A DNA stretch of 64,000 bases, taken from assembly GCF_963678635.1 (NCBI RefSeq), contig NC_087065.1, positions 20,473,623 through 20,537,622 of the forward strand, given 5' to 3'. The stretch comes from Symsagittifera roscoffensis (taxonomy: Eukaryota > Xenacoelomorpha > Acoela > Convolutidae). The translations under genes and the position numbers were made by a program. Positions 37,301 through 48,366 of the stretch are shown here, piece after piece. Numbering within the stretch: the stretch's first letter is position 1; the number at the start of each line of letters is the position of its first letter. Under the pieces are notes generated by a model. That model made no database searches. It saw only the letters and a list, made by a program, of their open reading frames with translations, and was not told the DNA's origin.

Positions 37301-38345
37301 TAAGCATTCTTGCCCTCTGTCTCTTGTTCTCCGGTTTCTCTTGCCGATTTCAATTTTTTTATTATCAGATTTTTGGTGTGGGTGAGTCCTACCCCCACTC
37401 CCCGGACAAAAATATCCATCGCCGTCCCCGTCGATCGCCCAAAGTCTAGGAGATCGAGGTTGGATTGGGGAACACGTAGAGGACCATCTGGGGCTACCCA
37501 GTTGGACTCGGTATTGTCATGACTGACGTATTTGATGCCGTCTTTATCGGAGTCCTGAATTGTCAGGATTGTCTCTTTTGGATCTGTCGGCAGATCATGG
37601 AGCCATTCGAGCACCCGCAAGTTCGTTAGTTCTTGCTCATGAGTCTGTTCCGCTTCTGTTTCGAACTCCCTTTCCGGTTCTGATCGATCGTCGATCCAAT
37701 CCTGATCCATGTCATTCACCAATTCGATTTCTTCTAGCACCGCCACTTCGTCCAGTTCTACCAGCGAGTCCATCATATCACTTACAACTATCCTGTCTAC
37801 GACGAAATCTTTGCCGTACGGATTGTATTTCTTCTTGTTCTTTCCTCTCTTGCTCTGGCGTGTTTCCATGGTGAGAGGAAAGTCAGGCTGTACCCCTTTG
37901 TCAATTTCAATTTGTTCCGGGCAGTCTTCCTCGACATAAGGTAGAGTTTCATCGTCAACCTCTACTCGCTCGGTCAACTCCAGATCCAGTGGTAGGTCGC
38001 AATCGTCCACCACCTCATTACCGTCATTTTTGTCGCGAGTACCCCTTTCATTCACCTCACAAGCAGGATCCACTATCAAATGGTCTCCCTCTTGCATGTC
38101 CGCTGGGATGCACAAGTCCTCTGACGAGGCATTGTGTGGTTTGATGTTTTCGTAATGAGCTGCTCTTCCAGTGCTCAATCGATAAAAACGACCTCCTTGG
38201 TGCACCTCTGTTATCTGAAATGGACCACGCCATTTCTTTAATAATTTCTTGGTTCTTTTTGGTGGAACCACTTCCTGGAACACCCAGACGTAGCCGCCAA
38301 CTGAGTAGGCTTTTGCATTGGCTGTCCTTTTATCAAACCTCATTT
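37300..38345 (-). pseudogene. Copy B pol: integrase C-terminal module and acidic tail
   Basis: Starts with the GPY/F-like module (KKLLKKWRGPFQITEVHQ, FYRLSTGRAAHYENIKPH). A long acidic, weakly conserved tail of about 230 residues follows, with a basic break (RQSKRGKNKKKYNPYGKDF). The tail ends in DIFVRGVGVGLTHTKNLIIKKL, which is strongly conserved in copy A. The DNA under that last motif contains TTTGTCCGGGGAGTG. This segment links integrase to the macro-like domain. It is one of the better-kept parts of the copy. Confidence 0.75.
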
Positions 38346-38389
38346 TCTGTCTAATTTGCGCCTGTTGCGTGTTCCTCCTGCATAAGTCA

Positions 38390-39560
38390 TTGAGGTCCTA
38401 CTGTCTTCTAATAACATCCCGCACGTACGTTTGCGGTGCTGTTCTCTTCTCCTCATAGTCAGGGTAGAAAAACGTCAACGGAAGCGCTTTTTCGTGACCC
38501 GTTAGCATCATATGCGGACTTATTCCCGTGGTGGAATGCTCCGTGCTGTTGTAAGCACTCATCACTTGCGGTAAGTGCTTGTCCCAGTCATCCATGTAGC
38601 GTGAGCAATAGACTCTCAGCATGGATACCAGTGTGCGATTTTGCCTCTCGATTTTGCCTCTCGAAGGCCATTCGTTTGCGGATGATAAGTGGTCGAGTGG
38701 GCCTGCGCTACCTGCGACCTTTTATTAACTCCTTCGTGAGATCACCCACGAATGCTTTGCCATTGTCCGATTGGAATGTGATGGGGCAGCCATGCCTCGC
38801 TATCCACACATTTATCAAATGATTGCATGTTTCTTCCGCCGATGCTGTCATGCAGGGTGCTGCCTCCGCATATTTCGTAAAATGGTCGATCATTACCAGC
38901 ACCTGATTATAGCCCGTTGCTGTCATGCAGATTTTCTTATGATCAATTTGCACCACTTCGTTGAATCCCGACGACTCTATTGACTGTAGGGGGAACCTTA
39001 GTTTCCTGGAATCCTTCGCCTGTTGACATGACATGCATGCGGCTATCCACTTCTCACAAGCCTTCTTCAATCCCGGCCATTCTGTATCCTGTTGTACACT
39101 TTGTCCACGCCTTGATGGCCCATCTGATCATGTGAGCGAAAGAGCAATTCGGTCTGGTACAACTGTGGCAACACTACCAAATTGTATTTATGAAGGACCT
39201 TGTCCTCCTCTTTACGTTTACAGGCTACGATTCCGTCCTTGTTCAGGTACAACAAATCTTTTCTCTTCAGGTGGAATTGCTTCAAGATCTCGTAGCTGTC
39301 TTCTTCCAAGTCTCCCTTGTCAAGTGCTCCATCATTCTCGACACATCTTCAGACTGCTCGTCATTCTATCATTTCGTTGAGCCCATAGGAGATCCGACAG
39401 CCTGTACCTGGCTTTCAAATATGTCTTTACCACGTTCATTTGCCCACTCATTATCTCCGAAGCATGAGCATCGTCCATCAACTTGACACACCATATCTTT
39501 TTCAAAGGCGTCTTCCTGCACAGATGGTTCCAGATTGGTACGGACAACCGTACCATGTGA
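38390..39560 (-). pseudogene. Copy B pol: integrase zinc and catalytic core region
   Basis: Zinc region: ELLFRSHDQMGHQGVDKVY, later CEKWIAACMSCQQAKD (HHCC type). Core: EVVQIDHKKICM (first Asp), WIARHGCPITFQSDNGKAFVG (second Asp), and downstream LPQVMSAYNSTEHSTTGISPHMML. Together they give the DDE integrase layout of Ty3/gypsy elements. Ahead of the zinc region is the marker KARYRLSDLLWAQRNDRMTS shared with copy A. A few interruptions are present. Confidence 0.85.
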
Positions 39561-40480
39561 CAGCAATCTGGTTGGGCGTTTCGAGACTGCTATCAGCTCG
39601 AGCTCATCGGCGGCATTATCTACCACAGTGCCCTCTTCATCTGAGGTGTACCTGCCCCTGTCTGGATCCTGATGCATTTCTCTCAGGAGTGGATCGCGAT
39701 CTCCGATATATCGGAATTGGAAGTTGTTTCAGATGTGTTTTCCCAGGACTGGGGCCTCGAGTCAACACTTGAGCCGACTGATTCCCCAGCACCATATTCC
39801 AAGTTGTCTGAGATTTTTCTCGACTCCCCGGACAAAACTCTATCCCTCATTTGTCTGAACAACCTCTCCCCGGACAAGTCGTCCTGTACGGGTTCAAAGG
39901 TGTCAGACTCGTCAGACAAGTCGTCCTTGACGGGCTCGAAGGTATCAGACCCCCGGACATTGTCTCGTCCCCGGACGAACAATCTGGGCTCGGCTCGTAT
40001 TCTTCTCTTGCATCCGTGAAATGCACTTTCCTCGCGAAGCTAGATCTCGACTTGATCCTGACTTCCTCAGTGGCTTGGGTCTGATTCAGTGTCCCATGTT
40101 CAGTAAACGAAGTTCTCAACAAGACCTCCTTCGGCATCGAGCTCACCAGCTGGTTGACTATCGACCTGCAATCCCGTTCAACACCTCGGCTGCGAATGGA
40201 CACTGGCCTCTTCTCTGTTCTCTCAGTGACAGTCAACCGCTGCATGGTCCCCATCCACTCACGATCATGCCTATCCACTTCCTTGTCTAACAAGTCACGG
40301 AGCTTCCCCATGACGTCCGGCGCCACGTTCACCGTCCTGTTCAATAGAGCCATGCTGTTTATACCCAGCCTGGTAAGTTCTTGCTGTACCAAACTGGATC
40401 GGACTAGCAGATCCAGCGGAACGAGCTCGCCTCTGGCTAAAACCTTTATCTCCGCGGCCGTCTCCACTGGAAGGTCAGGG
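39330..40480 (-). pseudogene. Copy B pol: long spacer between RNase H and integrase
   Basis: About 1.1 kb. A helical part (ELVPLDLLVRSSLVQQELTRLGINSMALL) is followed by an acidic, serine-rich stretch. The latter carries a 42-bp repeat encoding SDTFEPV(K/Q)DDLS and several copies of LSGE. The DNA motif TTGTCCGGGGAG occurs at least twice (39823-39838, 39865-39877), with relatives near 39951 and 39966. No known fold. The length is unusual for a gypsy integrase tether. Confidence 0.6.
39872..39955. repeat. 42-bp repeat, two units
   Basis: GACAAGTCGTCC recurs 42 bp apart, and the following bases also match (GGTTCAAAGG-type then GGCTCGAAGG-type). The pair encodes a 14-residue acidic repeat on the minus strand, in the pol spacer. 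Confidence 0.75.
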
Positions 40481-40483
40481 TGT

Positions 40484-42340
40484 CTAACCTGACTTGTCTA
40501 ACCACCTAGTAAGTGGCAGTTTGTCGTAGGTTTCCTTGTCCAGAAATGAAAACCCGTCTTTGATTTCCGATTGGTTAGCCTGCTTCTCCTCGAGGCGCTC
40601 ATAGAATTCTGTCTTTTTTTTGAGGCTATCTGCGTTCTGGTGCTTATCACGGGTACGGTGCTCTATGATCATGTGGTATCCATCCAGGCGCACGATCCAA
40701 CGACCAATATAACTTTGGTCCATCGAATAGGTTTTCAGCCAGGCAAGGGCACGATTATCCACACGTAACTTGAAGGGAGCACTCCCCAAGTAGGCCCTGT
40801 ATTTTTCCACGAAAGTGATCACCGCGAACATCTCCGCTTTTGGTGCGCCGTACTTCATCTCAGTGTCACTCAGGACTTTACTCCCGTAGGCTATCGGACG
40901 AAGAACCGTTCTCCCGTTCCACTCCTGCTCCTGGTGAAGTATGCCCGATATCGCAACCACTGATGCATCCGTGTCCAGCACGAACATCCCCTTCTCTGTT
41001 TGCATGCCGAGGACCGGTGCCTCGCAAAGTTCACGTTTGATGTTCTCAAATGAAACTTGTGCCTCATCAGTCCAAGTGAACTTTTTGCCCTTGTTTCTCA
41101 TCAACCGCTGCATGGGGTATATTTTGTCCACAAACCCCTTGTTGAACTCTCGATAATAATTAGCAAATCCCAAAAAACTCATTAGTTGTGTATCTGTTTT
41201 AGGTGCCTTTCCGGTCAACACCGCTTCGACCGCTTCAGGATCTGGTCTCACTCCATGCTTATCCACCAGGCGGCCCAGATACTTTATGCAGTCTCTGAGG
41301 ATTTCACACTTAGAGGGTTTACATTTCAGGCCCGCCTGCTTAATGCAAGTCAGCACAACCTCTCTATGTGGTCCTCTAAGGTTGGTGTTGCAATCACGAC
41401 ATCATCGACATAACACATGATGAGATTCCCGTATTTCTTAGTCACGCTCGTGAGTGCCTGGGCCATCAGTCGCTGGAATGTGGCCGTCGCGTTGCACAAT
41501 CCGAACGCCATCCTCTTCCACTGGAAAAATCCCAGCTCGCACGCGAAGCATGGTTTCTCACGATCTTGCTTTCGGAGTGGCACTTGCCAGAACGCAGAGC
41601 CCAAATCCAACGTCGTGAAAAACTTCGCGTCTCCCAGCATGGATAGTCTCTCATCGATGCGGGGAATCGGGTATGCGTCCTTTATAGTCACTGCGTTCAG
41701 ATAACGGAAATCACAACAAAACCTGAGTTGCCCTTCTTTCTTTTTTGCCATGACTACGCCACAAGCCCACGGGGACTTCGACGGCTCGATCATGTCATAC
41801 TCCATTAACATCTCGATTTCCTTCCTGCACGCTTGTGACTTGTGAGGGGTCATCCTTCTCGCCCCTTCCCTATAAGATACCGAGCCCTCTTCTTTCTCAA
41901 TCTCGTGTTCTACAAAGTTACAGCAACCTATGTTGGCCTTATGGTTCGAAAAAACGTCTGCGTTCCGACTTAGCACCGTCCTGAGCGAATCTAGTTCCTT
42001 GTCTGATATTTTACCCTTCAAATGTTCTATCTATGAGGTAGGACCGGTTTATTCGCTGCTAACTCTGTTTCTGTCGTCCTCTCGGGAAAGTTGGAACAAC
42101 TAGACAACCCATCATCTGTTTCTGACTTCGTTGAAAACAATTTCCTAGAAGATTTCAATTCATTTACTCTCTTCAATATACATTCTTGGTTCGCATGCAA
42201 GGGACATTTAGTTACATCAAACTTTTTCAAGTTCTCCACACTCTGAAAGTCTGTGTTCAGAGGCAAAGCATAGCCAAGTTTCTTTCCCCTCTGTATTGTC
42301 ACTGTTGTTGCTTCTGTGTTCAACAACACACTCACACACA
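40484..42340 (-). pseudogene. Copy B pol: reverse transcriptase and RNase H
   Basis: RT blocks: MTPHKSQACRKEIEMLMEYDMIEPSKSPWACGVVMAKKK, LRFCCDFRYLNAVTIKDAYPIP, FFTTLDLGSAFWQVPL, FGLCNATATFQRLM, IMCYVDDVVIATP (catalytic box), KCKPSKCEIL and YLGRLVDKHGV. Then comes LMSFLGFANYYREF and the RNase H domain: MFVLDTDASVVAISGILHQEQEWNG, YGSKVLSDTEMKYGAPKAEMFAV, FKLRVDNRALAWLKTY, IIEHRTRDKHQNADSL. This is a typical Ty3/gypsy polymerase; residue order and length (about 520 residues for RT plus RH) are normal. Few interruptions here. Confidence 0.92.
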
Positions 42341-42344
42341 GTCC

Positions 42345-43310
42345 TCATTGAGTGAGTGAGAAGCTTCTTCCTAAAATAGCCGAGCTTTTACTGTTTGGAT
42401 TTGGTACCAGACACACCTGTCTGTCATTGCTGAGTTCATTCAAGTTCCTCGTCCTACACGTCGCTATTACGGCTTGGTTTGGTTTCAATCTAACCTTTCG
42501 ATCCAGAAAAATTGACACCTTGGCCTGGTTAATTAAGATTTTATTAAGGGGTTTCTTTTCATACTTTCTCTCAGGATCCTTGATCCTAATCAACCCGTCA
42601 TTGAGATCGATCGTGACATCCTAAGTTGAACTGATCGGATTCGTCCAAATTCTCCACTACTAGGAAGCTCATCCAAAGATGTCTTCCTCCAAGCTGCAGT
42701 GAAATGATCGGGGTTCGTCCCGTCACATAGATCGCTCCCTGGTTGGCAGCTGCCAGTCTTATGTTTGTCGGTATCAGATCCGACCTGTCAAAGCCCATGT
42801 CAGTCCAGGTTTTGACTGCAATGACACTTACCACTGCACCCGTGTCTAACAGTCCTTTCACTGAAAGTTGTCTGCCCTGTACATCTAGCACATGTGCTGC
42901 CAGATCGGCTTCGCAACCTATGTGCACCGCATCTTGTTCGAGCATGGCGTTGTGTCCAATTCTTCTAACCTTCAGCTCCTATTGACCAATGTATATCCGG
43001 CCAATCTGATCGTTCGCATCAGTTACGTGAGCTTTTGTGTAGATATTGATGCCATCCACATTCATTAGAATCGGGTATGGGCCATGGACTTCGATGTAAT
43101 GTCCATCCACTTTCATCAGCCTCAGACCTCCTGTAGTGAGCAGCGCTCGCACTGCCCTGGAGTCCAGTTTGGGATCTTTCTCCCTCAGGTAGTCTGCATA
43201 AATGTCCAGGTGGACTAGTGTAATCTCGGATGGTTCACTCAAGTTCTTGACCACCTGGTACCCTGCGACTGAGATAATGGACATTATCTTTGTCCCTTCC
43301 TTCGTCATGT
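42345..43310 (-). pseudogene. Copy B pol: pre-protease and aspartic protease
   Basis: The upstream part (LVHLDIYADYLREKD, RAVRALLTTGG) leads into the protease with LSVKGLLDTGAVVSVI (DTG active site), IRLAAANQGAIYVTGRTPI and LWMSFLVVENLDESDQF. After the protease follows a beta-rich stretch (VSIFLDRKVRLKPNQAVIATC, LVPNPNSKSSAILGRSFS) that connects to RT and also occurs in copy A. Role in life: maturation of Gag-Pol. Some interruptions. Confidence 0.82.
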
Positions 43311-43339
43311 CGAAAGTTCTACCAGATATAACGTTCAGT

Positions 43340-46035
43340 TTTAGTCCCTGCTTCCTGGGTTCCTCTTTGTCTTTTTTTCCGTCGTCTTACCCAGAATATT
43401 AAAATTTTCGCGAAGATCTGTGCTCTCCAGTTCCGACCTTACCCATTGCTCCACTTCTTTGGTGGCTAGCTCCTGTTTGACATTTTGCAACGCTGTTCTT
43501 GCCGCCAGACCGTAATCCACTTTGAGTGGGCTAGCCGACTCTGCCTCCAGGTTCAAGGCTACCACCTCGTCAGGCAGTGTCTTTACCTTCTTAGTCGTAA
43601 AGGTGCTAGGTGTCGTCTCCTTTCTCCGAGATTCGGCCTCGTTCATCAGACGTGCTCGACTGGCCTTGACACCCGAAAGTGCCTCTTCGTGGCGGGGATG
43701 TTTCGCGTCCGCCACTGCATCCCAAAACTGAGTACAATCCGACTTGAAGTGTCCTTCCAAATTACAGAAGAAGCACCTAGGACCATATTTCATGATGAGC
43801 CCTCTGACGTACTCTTCGTGATCCTCGTCGGTCGCGTCGACGTCGTCGAGAAAGTAGCCTATTGCCTTCATGTTCTTTGTATGCAGAACACGCGGAAACG
43901 TGATGGTCCATCGAACCACTGTTCGCACACGACCTTCTCTTATCCATGTCATCGCGAGGTTTGTACCAACTGGAGTTCGGACCAATGTTTGTCCCGCTGT
44001 AGCTACCATAATTGCTGTAACGGTTTTGCGCCCTCGGTTTTATGAGTAAATACTCGCGCGACTTCATACGCAAATCATCGGGCGTGGGTACCTGGTCAAG
44101 TGACAGGGTGAAGTGTGTGGCCAACATCGTCTTCAACTCTTCACTCTTTACTCCGTCCATGAACTTTGAAGCAATCGCCAAGTTTCGCTCGGATATTCTC
44201 TCATCGGGATTGCTTCTCCTCCTAAGCAATTCAAGGTCGTCCAAAAATTTATCTATGGATTCGTCATCTCTTTGACGCCTCTTTTCGAACTTCACCATAG
44301 CCTGGTGCCCTTGTACTCCAGAGCCGAAACGATTCAGCAGGATGTCGAATATCTTGAGAGAGCTATCTTTCTCATTGGTTCTTTTCGCCATTACACAATT
44401 TAGTGCAGTACCCTCCAGGTTGCTTGTTAGCGCGCTGCACTCTTGTTTCTTGGAGATACTCTCTTCCTCAAAGTGCAACTTCATCACTTCTATCCAGGTG
44501 TCAATGCAGCCGTCTGACTCGTCTTTGTACGACTTCGGCTTTTTCAGTGTCCTTCTTGACCTCTCTCCTCTCTCGGTTGACTTCGAGAGCTTAGTGATGA
44601 ATGTCTCGAGAGATCTATTCAGAGGCTCAAACATCGAGGCATACATCGTCGTGTCCTGTGAGACTGTAGTCAGATCTGGCACTGAACTGACTTGTGGCAC
44701 AGTTGGCAACCTTGTCTCCGGAGTAGCATTTGCCTCCGGCGGGACCGGATTCGTCCAGCCAAGCCTCGACGGGGCTGCCCTTGGCCGCTCCCTATTCCTA
44801 GGTTTGTAATTCGTTCTCCAACTTTGCTGGGCCCTGGCATAGCTGCCCGTACCATATCCATCATTCGCATGGCGTGAGTGCTCTCTTGGGTTGGAACGCT
44901 CCTCCCAATTGCTCCCATTCAAGATCGCGTCAAGCTTTCGCATCAATAAGTCAGATTTCGCATCTAACCTTTTTTCCAGGCTAGTCATCGTATGGGCGTA
45001 AGTATTATCATGATCGTTCAACAATCGCTCGATCTCTCTTGTCATCCTACCTTCTTTTTCCTCTGACTCCTTGTTTGCTTGTGCCAGGCTCTCCGCCAGG
45101 CATTGATCGGTGTTGCGAATCAATTGAGCCTGATCAACCCTCGCCTGCGACTTCACGTGCGTTAGTTCGTCTCTCAAATTCTCTCGACCCCGGTGAGCTC
45201 TCTCGTCAACCTGATCTATTCTCTTGGTCATGTCCCGTCTCAGTTCATCCAGACCATTCATTACGCCAGCGAACATGTCACTTATATCGCCAGTTGCCCC
45301 CAATGGCGGGGTTAGCCCCAGAGAAGATGAGGTCAACTGCGGCTGCAGCCTGGTACTTGATGAAGCACCGCCTTTTTGCTTGCTCATCGACGTCATCAGT
45401 CTGTCGAACGTTGATGACGCTCCCATCGTTATCCCATCTGACATGGGCCTGGTCGGCGAGGCGGACGACGCCTTCCTGCTCATGTCGTTCCTTGGGCACG
45501 GTGTGAAGTTCACATCCGGATGGGTTATCCCCGGGTGGTCATAACTGGAAGATAAACCTTCAGTTCGTAGTGACGCCAAGCGCTCATCGTACAAAGACTT
45601 CTAGCTCTTCTTGGCCTTCGAACCCGGTTGTTCTGCACTCGGGCTTATACTCGACATCATCGCGTTGTTGCTCTGCTTGGCCAGAGAGGAGTGGGTATTA
45701 GCTGGATGTGAAAATTCTCTCCTCCACCTATGACTCTTGGTCTCCGATTTGGACATTCCCCTGAATAACACTTCCTCTCGCGGCTCGACCTCGGAACGCT
45801 CCGAGGTCTCCTCCGACCTCTCAACTTCCTCCCGCTCGAGGTCCTCGCTCGGCTCAAAGTCGGGTCGAATAAGCGTCCGTTCCCCTTCGTCAAAGGGGTC
45901 CACAAGCGTTTCGCTCGCGGGCCCGGCCTTGGCGCTCCACCCTTGATCGCCATCGAGGTTTTTCTCGCTCCTTAGTTTCATTTCGCTCACTGAAAGATCA
46001 GATTGACCTTTGGTCGATTTGTCTTCAGCAAACAC
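43340..46035 (-). pseudogene. Copy B gag
   Basis: Order of parts: an E/S-rich N-terminus; a coiled coil (MNGLDELRRDMTKRIDQVDERAHRGRENLRDE and onward); a linker rich in P and R; a capsid-like region (DGCIDTWIEVMKLHFEEE, SALTSNLEGTALNCV, FEKRRQRDDESIDKFLDDLELL, EELKTMLATHF) that fits the retrotransposon Gag capsid family; and a CCHC zinc knuckle CFFCNLEGHFKSDC (C-x2-C-x4-H-x4-C). After the knuckle comes a conserved QFWDAVADAKHPRHEEALSGVKASRARLM. Gag forms the particle and packages RNA. Over 600 residues in one piece make it the best-kept coding part of the copy. No gag was recognised in copy A. Confidence 0.88.
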
Positions 46036-48336
46036 GTCGGAAGCGCTGCTAAACGAGGATCGGCTACGCCTAGTTTTAAATTTTCGCGTGCTTCCCTTGC
46101 TCAGCCAACTTCTGACACACCCGATCTAGAATCCAAAGTTGATCACGAATTTCCGGGTCAAAATGGGCTCCTATGATCCTAATAAGCACGCCTAATATCC
46201 TAATATGATCTTAATTAAATGGATATTTTCCGTTTCCCAAATTGACACAGAAGGTTTCCTCAAGTTTCTAACAAGGAGGGTTGTTAGGAGGTTTAAGTCA
46301 CTCCGGAGGGTTACTTCGGAGGGTACCTTAGTTACCCAAATGACTTCGGAGGGTTCCTCTTCACTCACTAAGGAGGGTCAATTAGAGGCTTAATATGCTC
46401 CGGAGGGTTACCTCAGAGGGTTCTTCCAAAAATTTCAAATTTTTTAACCTCACTTAGAAGGGTCTTTCACCAGCTTCAAAAAGCGTCAAAACAAGCTAAA
46501 AGCTCTATGGGGGTTTGTTTTAACTTCTTCGGAGGATCCCGTGGAAAATTTCCACTAAGGAGGGTTGCTAAAGGGCTTAAGTCACTCCGGAGGGTTTCTC
46601 CGGAGGGTTCCGCAAAAATCAGGAAAAAGGGGTAACTTACCGCAATAAAGCCTCCGAATGCGGTGTAACTCACTTAAAACCAGGTTGGTTGACACGGTCA
46701 ACCTTACCATTAGGATAAAAAGGTGTTTTGATAAAATTTTCTGCCGCTCGGAGGGTTACCTCTAATTTGGACCCTCCGAACCAACAATATCTAAAAAAAA
46801 ATTGTCTTTTCCGAAATTATCAACCCAAAAACGGTTGCGGTCCAAAAAAATGGTCCAAAACGTCGACTTATGGTATCAAAACTATCCCGATCGGTTGGCT
46901 AGTCTTTGAGAAATCGCCAAAAACGTGTTTGTCCAAATGGCCTTTTTTCACCACCTATATAGGTTCTGAGAAACATTTTCCGCAATTCTTATTCAAAGTG
47001 CCTGAAAATAATAGAAATGAGCGTAGTCGCCCTGTAAGGCACTGGAATAATGCAAAAAACCGGACCAAAATTGGTTTGAAGACAAAAATTTGGACAATAA
47101 CTATCAAATTTGGATCTCCGATTCCTTCCTTTTCCAATCCTTAAGTCGTTAGCTCTATCCACGGAGCTAACCGGAGGGTTACTCAACAATTTTTCTGGCA
47201 GCCGAGCACGTTATGCTAGCACGCTCCCAACACAAAAAATTTTATTGCTCTAACTCTAAAAACTCAAAAACTCGATCCCCAAAACAGATTGACAAAACTC
47301 AGAAAATTATCGACTGAGTCTTTTCTCACGCGGTTTCTTTAGTCAGGGGGATCGAACTACGTAGCTACTCCCTATATAAAAGCTTTTTGCTGTTCGGAAA
47401 AGCTCGGATATCCAAAAATTTGGGGGTCTATAGTTTGGTCGAAAATCAGTAATTCTCGACAAAATTTGGGTGTTTCTCGGATCTAAATAGGAGATAAGTA
47501 ATATATAGAAAGGACAATAATCTATTAGCAGTCGTTAATGAATATTACTATACCCTCCTTTGCACCAAAATACCCGAATTAAGACCCTTAACTCGGAAAT
47601 TTGTGATCGACGGAGGGTACAATCGGACCGCGCCAATTGTGCCCCCCACCTCTTAAGTTTTAATGACATAGTACCCGAACGATGCTAAAATTGTTTCAAA
47701 GATACCCAACAGTCGTTGTGGATGTTGTCCCTATGTCCCTGTTGAGTGTGGAACACGTCGGTCAGCTTGCCACTCTACCCTCCGGTCACCGGCAAAATCA
47801 CCATTAACGTGCTTAAATACTCAAATTACACTCAAGGGAGGGTATCCAACCCTTCACCAAAACACACAATCTTTCTATCAGAAATGATATAAATCAATCT
47901 GAAACAACAACAAATAGGAAGGTCAGATCACATCTCGTCCGGAAATAACATATAAACTGTCACTTTATGTTTTTTATTGTTTTTGGTCTTTTTTGGATTT
48001 TTTACTGTTTTTTGTACCTTTTTGTTTTCAAATACATTTGTTTTTGGCTTTTTCTTGGTTATACACCATTTTTGTTTGGTTTTACGCTTTCTCTTCAATT
48101 GTTTTTGGTCCCGGTGTTTTGGGATAAGCGGGCTCATGACTTCCCACCTAACCCTCCGGCCCCCGGATTTTTCGGTGTTAACTAAGTTAAAAAGCTAAAT
48201 AGTACTAGGTGGAGGGTACGCACCTTCCCCCTAGTACAATAACGGTCATTAAGGCCTCTAACTCGGGCATACGCCCGGAGCAGAGGGTTCGTCGCTGAAA
48301 CGCTTGCTGATCATGGTGGTCTTATGCCTTTGACAG
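46036..48336 (-). other. Leader of copy B with recurring CGGAGGGTT motif
   Basis: About 2.3 kb with no coding signature. The 9-mer CGGAGGGTT and close forms (AGGAGGGTT, GGAGGGTAC) recur well over a dozen times, densest at 46270-46630, with others near 46750, 47170, 47610, 47770, 47830, 48150 and 48215. A small open frame at 47928-48137 is lysine-rich low-complexity text and is not taken as a gene. Confidence 0.7.
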
Positions 48337-48354
48337 GCCCACCCAGGAGCGCCA
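48337..48354 (-). promoter_or_regulatory. Primer-binding site of copy B
   Basis: On the minus strand TGGCGCTCCTGGGTGGGC, 12 nt downstream of the LTR end. The first 15 nt equal those of copy D. The tRNA is not identified; a G before CCA would be implied. Confidence 0.65.
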
Positions 48355-48366
48355 TAAGAACGTCTA

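Noticed and set aside
43485-45544. Long plus-strand open frames opposite gag
   Set aside because: They are antisense shadows of the well-supported gag on the minus strand.
47928-48137. Lysine-rich small protein on the minus strand
   Set aside because: Low-complexity text in the leader of copy B without conservation or domain.
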